IMG/VR virus record: IMGVR_UViG_3300042361_000297 | Span: 1 to 22,609 of that record | DNA length: 22,609 nt | Source of the DNA: a virus | Reading direction: 5' to 3' (one strand) | Part shown: in pieces, positions 13,155 to 19,706 of the stretch | Layout of the letters: each line of letters opens with the position of its first letter | How positions within the stretch are numbered: position 1 is the stretch's first letter | Program-made: the position numbers and the translations under genes | The notes under the pieces: model-generated | What the model was told of the DNA's origin: nothing | Seen by the model: the letters and a program-made list of their open reading frames with translations, nothing else | Databases searched by the model: none

Positions 13155-15686
13155 TTATGCAGTTTTTACCCACAAATATACTGTTGAGATGGTGTCTTTA
13201 GTCGCTTGAATGGTCGCACCAGAATAGGTTCCTGAAAACGACTGCGTATACGATCCGCTATAGAAACCAGTATATGTTGCAGTTCCTAGATAGAATCCTG
13301 TATAGTTGCCAGTAAAGTTCCCAGTGTATGTACCCGTATAGGTAGCACTTCCTAGATAGAATCCTGTATAGTTGCCAGTAAAGTTCCCAGAATAGGTTCC
13401 TGTATATGTGGCAGTTCCTGCATAGAATCCAGTATAGTTGCCACTAAAGTTTCCAGTGTATGTACCCGTATAGGTAGCAGTTCCTGCATAGAATCCTGAA
13501 AAAATTCTCGCATAGAATCCAACATAATTACCTGTATAGTTTGCTGGACCAATATAGTTTCCACTAAAGAATCCAGTGTAGTTGCCTGTATATGTTCCAG
13601 TATAGTTTGCTGTACCAATATAGTTACCAGTAAAGAACCCAGTGTAGTTGCCTGTATATGTTCCAGTATATGTAGCAGTTCCTGCATAGAATCCAGTAAA
13701 GAATCCAGTGTAGTTACCCGCATAGAATCCAGTATAGTTTGCGGGACCAATATAGTTACCAGTAAAGTTCCCTACATAGTTTCCACTATAGTTGCCAGCA
13801 TAATTAGCAGCATAGTTTCTTGAACCAGAGAAAGTGCCAAGATAGTTGCCACTATAGTTACCTGCATAGGATGCAGCATAGTTTCTTGAACCCGAGAAGA
13901 AACCTACATAGTTTCCACTAAATGTTCCCGCATAGTTACCAGCATAGTTTCTCGATCCAGCATAATTTCCAAGATAGTTACCGCTGAATGATCCGAGATA
14001 GTTGCCACTAAAGTTACTCGCATAAGTTCCTAGATAGTTACCAGCAAATGCTGTTCCAACGAAACCACCGAAAAATGGTGCATAGAATCCGAGATAGTTG
14101 CCACTAAAGTTTCCTAGGTAGGTTCCAGAGAAGTTTCTTGAATATGTTCCGAGATAGTTACCTGCATAGGATGCAGCATAGTTTCTTGAACCCGAGAAGA
14201 AACCTACATAGTTTCCTGAGAAGTTACCTGCATAAGATCCAGCGTAGTTTCTCGAACCAGCAAAGAATCCAGTATAGTTGCCACTAAAGTTGCTGGCATA
14301 GTTACCAGCATAGTTTCTAGAACCTGCAAAAGTTCCTAGGTAAGTTCCGCTGAAGTTTCCTGAATATGTTCCGGAATATGGAGCAGTGCCAGCATAACCA
14401 CCAGCATAGTTGCCGCTAAATCCACGAGAATATGAACCAGAGTAGTTTGCTGGACCTACGTAACCACCAACATAGTTGCCACTGAATCCTCGTGAGTATG
14501 AACCAGAATATGGGGCAGGTCCAACATAACCTCCAACATAGTTACCGCTGAATCCTTGTGAGTATGATCCGGAATATGGAGCAGTGCCTGCATAGGCTCC
14601 TGAGTATGTACCAGAAAAGTTACCGACATAGTTGCCCGTATAGTTTGCTGGACCTATATATCCGCCGCTGAAATTGTTGGCATAACTACCAGAGTATCCA
14701 CCAGAGTAGTTTGCTGGACCAACAAATCCGCCGCTGAAATTATTTGCAAAAGTGCCAGAATATGTTCCGGAATAGTTTGCTGGACCAACAAATCCACCAC
14801 TAAAGTTATTTGCAAAAGTGCCAGAGTATCCACCAGAGTAGTTTGCTGGACCTACATATCCACCAGCATAATTACCACTGAAGTTACCAACATAGTTACC
14901 AACATAGTTACTTGGCGAAATTTGTTCTCTGGTATCAGTAGTAGAAGTTCCTAATTGGACCCATGTTCCGCCAGATGGTGTTGAAGATTGAACCTTGTAT
15001 GTCCCTAAACCAGAATCAATAATTCTATTACGGAAACTTGGTAGCATCTGCAGAATTTCGCCAGAGGACATTTCTTTAATGTCCTTGGTATTGATCAGTT
15101 TAAGTGGTTTAAGACTTGTATCTGGAGTGCTAGTCGCCGCAGTTTTCTGCCAAAGGTAAGTAAGAGTATTACCACCGTTTGCAACATCAGTCAGTGTGTA
15201 GCGAGAAACCCACGTTCCACCGCTGGGGGCAGTTGCTTGTAGACGATATTGTCCAGCAGTATACGAACTTTCGGCGACCATCGCAGAAATAGCATAATCA
15301 AGCAATTCACTATCAATTTCTGCATCAGACATTTCTTTGATGCGGTCAGTGGAATATTTGATCGGTCTATTAGTAATACTTTCAGTCGCCGCAGCAGATA
15401 CCTGCTTTGCGTAATATGTTACAGTATCAATCGCACCAGTAGCTGGGTGAGTTCCTGTTGCCTCTTGACGATCTGTATCAACAAAGGTTCCGATTGCAGT
15501 TCCTGTGCCAGTATTATTTGTGGTGATATTAATTTCACCAGTACCTGTACCATCAGCATTCGCACCAAAGGAAACTGTTAGGATATTTGCTACATAATTT
15601 TTGATTTCATCTACAGACATTGCCTGCAACCCCTGCATATTTGCAGAGGTTACTGGTGTCGCAGAAGATTTAATTCTAAGAACCAT
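13155..15686 (-). CDS. Giant YxG-repeat virion protein, shorter paralogue
   Basis: 843 residues. Residues 1-258 form an N-terminal domain shared with the 1102-aa neighbour: EINITT, IGTFVDTDR, EATGTHPATG, YTAGQYRLQATAPSGGTW, RYTLTDVANGGNT, YLWQKTA, then PSFRNRIIDS and TSTTDTREQISP. Residues about 260-823 are almost wholly a short-period repeat of x-Tyr/Phe-x-Gly, for example NYVGNFSGNYAGGYVGPANY and TGTYTGNYTGFF. The last 20 residues (ending KDTISTVYLWVKTA) match the end of the neighbour. The protein has no Cys, transmembrane segment or enzyme motif. The ATG lies 2 nt after the stop of the 1102-aa gene, with AGGACT upstream. Probably a trimeric tail fibre or adhesin whose N-terminal domain attaches to the virion; the repeat fold is unknown. 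Confidence 0.85.
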   Translation of the reverse strand: MVLRIKSSATPVTSANMQGLQAMSVDEIKNYVANILTVSFGANADGTGTGEINITTNNTGTGTAIGTFVDTDRQEATGTHPATGAIDTVTYYAKQVSAAATESITNRPIKYSTDRIKEMSDAEIDSELLDYAISAMVAESSYTAGQYRLQATAPSGGTWVSRYTLTDVANGGNTLTYLWQKTAATSTPDTSLKPLKLINTKDIKEMSSGEILQMLPSFRNRIIDSGLGTYKVQSSTPSGGTWVQLGTSTTDTREQISPSNYVGNYVGNFSGNYAGGYVGPANYSGGYSGTFANNFSGGFVGPANYSGTYSGTFANNFSGGFVGPANYSGGYSGSYANNFSGGYIGPANYTGNYVGNFSGTYSGAYAGTAPYSGSYSQGFSGNYVGGYVGPAPYSGSYSRGFSGNYVGGYVGPANYSGSYSRGFSGNYAGGYAGTAPYSGTYSGNFSGTYLGTFAGSRNYAGNYASNFSGNYTGFFAGSRNYAGSYAGNFSGNYVGFFSGSRNYAASYAGNYLGTYSRNFSGTYLGNFSGNYLGFYAPFFGGFVGTAFAGNYLGTYASNFSGNYLGSFSGNYLGNYAGSRNYAGNYAGTFSGNYVGFFSGSRNYAASYAGNYSGNYLGTFSGSRNYAANYAGNYSGNYVGNFTGNYIGPANYTGFYAGNYTGFFTGFYAGTATYTGTYTGNYTGFFTGNYIGTANYTGTYTGNYTGFFSGNYIGPANYTGNYVGFYARIFSGFYAGTATYTGTYTGNFSGNYTGFYAGTATYTGTYSGNFTGNYTGFYLGSATYTGTYTGNFTGNYTGFYLGTATYTGFYSGSYTQSFSGTYSGATIQATKDTISTVYLWVKTA
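13218..14909 (-). repeat. Tyr/Phe-x-Gly short-period repeat region (843-aa protein)
   Basis: About 560 codons built from units such as GNYTGFYAG, ANYSGTYSGTFANNFSGG and GSRNYAGNYAG. An aromatic residue is followed two places later by Gly, most often with a four-residue spacing. Larger blocks recur, including a PANYSG..SGTFANNFSGGFVG unit near the N-terminal side and a GSRNYA unit in the middle. The region contains more than thirty N-x-S/T triplets (NFS, NYT, NYS) by eye. Confidence 0.88.
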
Positions 15687-15688
15687 AG

Positions 15689-18600
15689 TTATGCAGTCCT
15701 AATCCAAAGTTTAACCGTTGATATTGTGTCCTTCGAGGAAAGCACAGTTGCTCCGGAATACGTCCCCGCGAATGTTCCAGTATAATTACCCGTAAAGAAA
15801 CCACCGTATGCAGGTGAAGTATAAACGCTAGTAAAGAAACCAGTATAGAACCCTGTATATATAGCAGTTCCTGTATAGAATCCTGTAAAGTTACCTGCAC
15901 TGGTGAAACTACCAGTATAAAACCCAGTATAATTACCTGTATATGATGCAGTTCCTGTATAGAATCCAGTATAGAATCCAGTGTAATTACCAGTGTATGC
16001 TGGACCAATAAAGTATGCAGTATATGCAGTTCCAGTCGCTCCAGTATAGTAACCAGTATATGGTGTTCCTGGAATTGGTGCACCAGTATAGTAACCAGTG
16101 TAAGGTGTTCCTGGAGTTGGTTCGCCGCTATAGAAACCAGTGTAAGGTGTTCCTGGAGTTGGTTCGCCGCTATAGTAACCAGTATATGGTGTTCCTGGAG
16201 TAGATGGACCTGTATAGTAACCAGTATATGGCGTAGCAGGAGTAGATGGACCTGTGTAGAATCCAGTATATGGCGTCGCTGGGGATGGTTCGCCACTATA
16301 GAACCCAGTATATGGTGTTCCTGGAGTGGAATCGCCAGTATAGTAACCAGTGTATCTTGTAGGAACGAACAACGGTCCTGGATCCCCTGGACCTGCTCCT
16401 CCAGGTCTTGGAACCAAGGTTCCTGGCTGAATAGGCGGACCACTGTAGAACCCAGTATATGGTGTCGCTGGAGTAGATGGACCTGTATAGAATCCTGTGA
16501 ATGATTTTGGAACTGCTTGTGCAGTATAGAACCCAGTGTAAGGTGTTCCTGGAGTAGAAGAACCAGTATAGAAACCAGTGTATGGTGTTCCTGGAGTCGA
16601 TGGACCGCTGTAGAACCCAGTGAATGGTGTCGCTGGAGTAGATGGACCTGTATAGAAACCAGTGTATGGTGTTCCTGGAGTAGATGGACCTGTGAATGAT
16701 TTTGAAACTGGTTGTGCAGAATACACTCCAGTGTAAGGTGTTCCTGGAGTAGAATCGCCAGTATAGTAACCAGTATATGGACCAGTCGGATTTCCTACAA
16801 GAGTATAGAACCCAGTGTATTCCGCAATAGTCGGAACTACACCTTGGTAGAACCCTGTATAAATTCCTGGACCTGTGCTTGTGTACCATCCAGAATAATT
16901 TCCTGGAACAAGAGCCTGTCTATAATTCGTGATTGGTGGTCCTGGTTCACCTGGGAAAATTGGTGGTCCTGGTTCATATCCCTCATAGAATTCTAACGAA
17001 GGTACGCCAGTGTAAGTTCCCAAGTAATTCTGGGTGACAGGCGAACCACTATAATTACCAACATATGGAGTTAAAATTGGACCCATGAAGTCTTGCTCAG
17101 GCGGTCCATCACCTGTATAAGTCCCAGTAAACGACCCACCTGGATTTGTCCCACTATAGAATCCAGTATATGGCGTAGCAGGAGATGCACCGCCAGTGTA
17201 GTAACCAATGAAAAAGGCAGGAAGTTGGCCCGACGGAAACCCATTGAGATCGGCAACATCCCATTTCAGCGTATAGAATCCAGTGTAGGATGTTCCTGGA
17301 GTCGACGGTCCAGTATAGTAACCAGTATATGGTGTTCCTGGAGTGGAATCGCCAGTATAGTAACCAGTATATGGTGTCGCTGGAGTAGATGGACCTGTAT
17401 AGTAACCAGTATATGGTGTTCCTGGAGTGGAATCACCAATATAGGTTCCTGAAAAGAAGGCAGGAATCTGTCCCGACGGCATCCCATTGAGATCGGCAAC
17501 ATCCCATTTCAGCGTATAGAATCCAGTATAGAACCCAGTATATGGCGTAGCAGGAGTAGATGGACCTGTATAGAATCCAGTATATGCAGGCGCTGGAGTT
17601 AGATCTGCAGTATAGAACCCAGTATATGGTGTTCCTGGAGTCGACGGTCCAGTATAAAACCCAGTGTAAGATGGTGCTGGAGTTGATGGTCCAGTGTAGA
17701 AACCAGTAAAAGTTTCACCTGGAGTTGATGGTCCAGTGTAGAATCCAGTGTATGGTGTTCCTGGAGTTGATGGTCCAGTATAGAATCCAGTGTATGAAGG
17801 TGCTGGAGTTGATGGTCCAGTATAGAAACCAGTGTATGAAGGTGCTGGAGTTGATGGTCCAGTATAGAAACCAGTAAAAGTTTCACCTGAAGTTGATGGT
17901 CCAGTATAGAACCCAGTGTATGAGGGTGCATCAACAGAATATGGTATTCCATCGCGCTGAGTGGTATACGCAGGTCCAGTATAGGATCCTGTGTATGCTC
18001 TACTATAGGTTACGAAATTTTCTACAATAGTTCTAGTGTATACTCCGCTGAAACTGCGAGTGTACGTTGGACCTGCACCAGTAAAAACTCCAGTATAATT
18101 CGCAGGTCCAGTATAACCAGCAGAGAAATTATTGCTGTATCCAGGACTTGTGAATGGTGAGGTATATGGTGGACTGCCATATGCTCCGCTATACGTTCCT
18201 GTATAGTTACCAACATAATTTTGCGGAGAAACTTGCTCTCTAGTATCAGTAGTAGAGGTTCCTAATTCAACCCATGTTCCGCCACCTGGAGCAGTCGCTT
18301 GCAGTTTATAAGTTCCGATATTAGTATCGATAATGCGATTACGGAAGTTCGGAACCAACTGCTCAATTTCGGCAGCGGTCATAATCTTCAACGAGTTGGC
18401 ATCATTACTTTTTAATGGTGCAAGAGAATCGTTGGCGACTGTTGAAGCAGCGGTTTTTTGCCACAGGTAGGTTGTGGTATTTCCGCCATTCGCGACATCA
18501 GTGAGCGTGTATCTTGCTTGCCAAGTTCCACCTGTAGGAGCAGTTGCTTGTAGTCTATATTGACCAGCAGTATATTCAGATTCGGAAACAAACGCCGAAA

Positions 18601-18997
18601 TCACAGTATCCAAAACACCGTCCAGATTAGCATCAGTCATTCGGCGAATGCCATCAGAATGCCATGCGACAGGACGAGCAGTTACGCTTTCGGAAACAGG
18701 AGCAGTTACTTGCTTTACATAATAGGTAGTAGTAGTTATGTCACCCGTGGCAGGATGTGTCCCAGTCGCTTCAGTTCTATCCGTGTCAACGAACGTTCCA
18801 ATAGAAGTTCCTGAACCCGAATTATCTGTTGTGATGTTTATCTCAGCAGCGCCAGATCCAGTGGTATCCGTCGCAAACTTAGTTGTGATGACATTTGCAA
18901 TATAGTTCTGAACCTCTGCGTTGGTCAAAGGTTCCAGTCCGCTGAAAACAGCAGACGTAATTGGCGTCGTAGATGCTTTGACCTTTAGAGGATTCAT
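15689..18997 (-). CDS. Giant YTG/Pro-repeat virion protein, longer paralogue
   Basis: 1102 residues. The N-terminal domain (about 1-258) and the C-terminal tag (KDTISTVKLWIRTA) align with the 843-aa protein with only single-residue gaps. The middle (about 260-1082) is a different repeat: a 14-residue unit YTGFYTGPSTPGTP and variants (PATP, PAPS, GETF, GDST) occurs about 27 times. Interruptions include two LKWDVADLNG modules, Pro/Gly-rich inserts (PGPPIFPGEPGPPITNYR and a similar one), and, near the C-terminus, simpler YTGFYTG stretches like those of the paralogue. The start follows AGGTTGAACTAAA and lies 1 nt after the 160-aa stop. A fibre or adhesin role is inferred from context and composition. 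The Pro-rich units suggest an extended stalk different from that of the paralogue. Confidence 0.85.
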   Translation of the reverse strand: MNPLKVKASTTPITSAVFSGLEPLTNAEVQNYIANVITTKFATDTTGSGAAEINITTDNSGSGTSIGTFVDTDRTEATGTHPATGDITTTTYYVKQVTAPVSESVTARPVAWHSDGIRRMTDANLDGVLDTVISAFVSESEYTAGQYRLQATAPTGGTWQARYTLTDVANGGNTTTYLWQKTAASTVANDSLAPLKSNDANSLKIMTAAEIEQLVPNFRNRIIDTNIGTYKLQATAPGGGTWVELGTSTTDTREQVSPQNYVGNYTGTYSGAYGSPPYTSPFTSPGYSNNFSAGYTGPANYTGVFTGAGPTYTRSFSGVYTRTIVENFVTYSRAYTGSYTGPAYTTQRDGIPYSVDAPSYTGFYTGPSTSGETFTGFYTGPSTPAPSYTGFYTGPSTPAPSYTGFYTGPSTPGTPYTGFYTGPSTPGETFTGFYTGPSTPAPSYTGFYTGPSTPGTPYTGFYTADLTPAPAYTGFYTGPSTPATPYTGFYTGFYTLKWDVADLNGMPSGQIPAFFSGTYIGDSTPGTPYTGYYTGPSTPATPYTGYYTGDSTPGTPYTGYYTGPSTPGTSYTGFYTLKWDVADLNGFPSGQLPAFFIGYYTGGASPATPYTGFYSGTNPGGSFTGTYTGDGPPEQDFMGPILTPYVGNYSGSPVTQNYLGTYTGVPSLEFYEGYEPGPPIFPGEPGPPITNYRQALVPGNYSGWYTSTGPGIYTGFYQGVVPTIAEYTGFYTLVGNPTGPYTGYYTGDSTPGTPYTGVYSAQPVSKSFTGPSTPGTPYTGFYTGPSTPATPFTGFYSGPSTPGTPYTGFYTGSSTPGTPYTGFYTAQAVPKSFTGFYTGPSTPATPYTGFYSGPPIQPGTLVPRPGGAGPGDPGPLFVPTRYTGYYTGDSTPGTPYTGFYSGEPSPATPYTGFYTGPSTPATPYTGYYTGPSTPGTPYTGYYSGEPTPGTPYTGFYSGEPTPGTPYTGYYTGAPIPGTPYTGYYTGATGTAYTAYFIGPAYTGNYTGFYTGFYTGTASYTGNYTGFYTGSFTSAGNFTGFYTGTAIYTGFYTGFFTSVYTSPAYGGFFTGNYTGTFAGTYSGATVLSSKDTISTVKLWIRTA
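15752..18220 (-). repeat. 42-nt in-frame repeats encoding YTGFYTGPSTPGTP-type units
   Basis: About 27 units by eye of 42 nt each, many differing only at third positions or in the Gly/Ala, Thr/Ser and Pro/Asp columns. Adjacent units are often nearly identical in DNA, as expected from recent slippage or unequal recombination. This is protein-coding repetition, not a CRISPR or origin iteron array. Confidence 0.88.
17214..17520 (-). repeat. Two copies of a LKWDVADLNG-PSGQ-PAFF module
   Basis: Copies at about 17457-17520 and 17214-17276 encode LKWDVADLNGMPSGQIPAFF and LKWDVADLNGFPSGQLPAFF. They share a run of over 40 identical bases at the LKWDVADLNG end. They stand out as non-repeat, possibly folded insertions within the YTG/Pro repeat and mark a duplicated block about 244 nt apart. 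Confidence 0.8.
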
Positions 18998-18998
18998 T

Positions 18999-19481
18999 TT
19001 AGTTCAACCTGTTACCACTTGTATCGTAAACAATAAGATTAGTAATGCGATACCAATCTTGCGTATCCTGCGCAACTAACTGAACAGAACTATATGGTGC
19101 CAGATTAACAGCAACGTTCACAGTTCCTTCGTCAATGACGTCAGATGTGTTTGGATAAACCTTAATGGTAACCGCAGTAGTATTGACAATAGTAACAGAA
19201 ACGCCTACAGCAGCAGTCGGGAGTTTGACACCTTGGTTTGCTGTTGCCGAGGTAACAATATTGACTGTTTTTGTCAGCGCAGTTGCGCCACCTTGATCAG
19301 TTCCTGCTGCAGCAACCGATGCATTTACTGATGGGATAAATGCGCCAGTTAGTGTCAGGTTCTCGAACGATGGACTGTCACCAGATTGATACTTATCTTG
19401 ATTGAGGTTGGTAAAGTTATCATCAACCTCATTATTTGTTAAAGGTACGCCCTTGGCGGACCTCAGTGTAATTGTGCTCAT
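18999..19481 (-). CDS. Small tail-fibre-like structural protein
   Basis: 160 residues. The start (MSTITLRSAKGVPLTNNEVD, then DNFTNLNQDKY) has the common phage-fibre signature PLTNNEVDDNFxNLN, followed by SPSFENLTLTG. The middle is a beta-rich domain (TVNIVTSATANQGVKLPTAA, then ITIKVYPN-type strands, APYSSVQLVAQDTQDWYRIT). It ends LIVYDTSGNRLN, similar to the [11 protein letters not shown] end of the 631-aa fibre. The ATG overlaps the TGA of the 75-aa gene by four bases (ATGA). Probably a short fibre or baseplate decoration protein translated together with the giant paralogues downstream. Confidence 0.8.
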   Translation of the reverse strand: MSTITLRSAKGVPLTNNEVDDNFTNLNQDKYQSGDSPSFENLTLTGAFIPSVNASVAAAGTDQGGATALTKTVNIVTSATANQGVKLPTAAVGVSVTIVNTTAVTIKVYPNTSDVIDEGTVNVAVNLAPYSSVQLVAQDTQDWYRITNLIVYDTSGNRLN

Positions 19482-19705
19482 GCTTTCCTACCTTCATGAT
19501 TGTTGAGAATTTGTGTTAACAAAGATTTAATTTCCGTCATTTCATTCTTTAATTCATTAATCTCAATTCCATATGACTTCATTTGTTTAAGTCTTTCGCG
19601 TTGTGCATTATATGCTGCTAATTCATGTCTATCAGTAGAGACAATTGCTTTGGAGTCTCCATCTCTAATGTATTTATTCGTATCTTGAAGTGCGATTTTT
19701 GCCAT
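19478..19705 (-). CDS. Small coiled-coil protein
   Basis: 75 residues: MAKIALQDTNKYIRDGDSKA, then ELAAYNAQRERLKQMKSYGI and a C-terminal coiled coil INELKNEMTEIKSLLTQILN. The start is 1 nt after the stop of the large structural gene and the end overlaps the 160-aa gene by four bases, so it belongs to one transcription unit. Small proteins of this type are common between virion genes in marine T4-like phages; I do not know the function. It might be a trimerising or assembly factor for the fibres. Confidence 0.75.
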   Translation of the reverse strand: MAKIALQDTNKYIRDGDSKAIVSTDRHELAAYNAQRERLKQMKSYGIEINELKNEMTEIKSLLTQILNNHEGRKA

Positions 19706-19706
19706 A

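Noticed and set aside
15676-16443. Minus-strand frame of about 255 codons full of Leu/His/Ile repeats
   Set aside because: Out-of-frame reading of the 42-nt repeats inside the 1102-aa gene; repeat DNA keeps other frames open by chance.
15752-18220. Possible CRISPR array or replication iterons
   Set aside because: The repeats are contiguous, 42 nt, a multiple of three and in frame with a large protein; there are no unique spacers.
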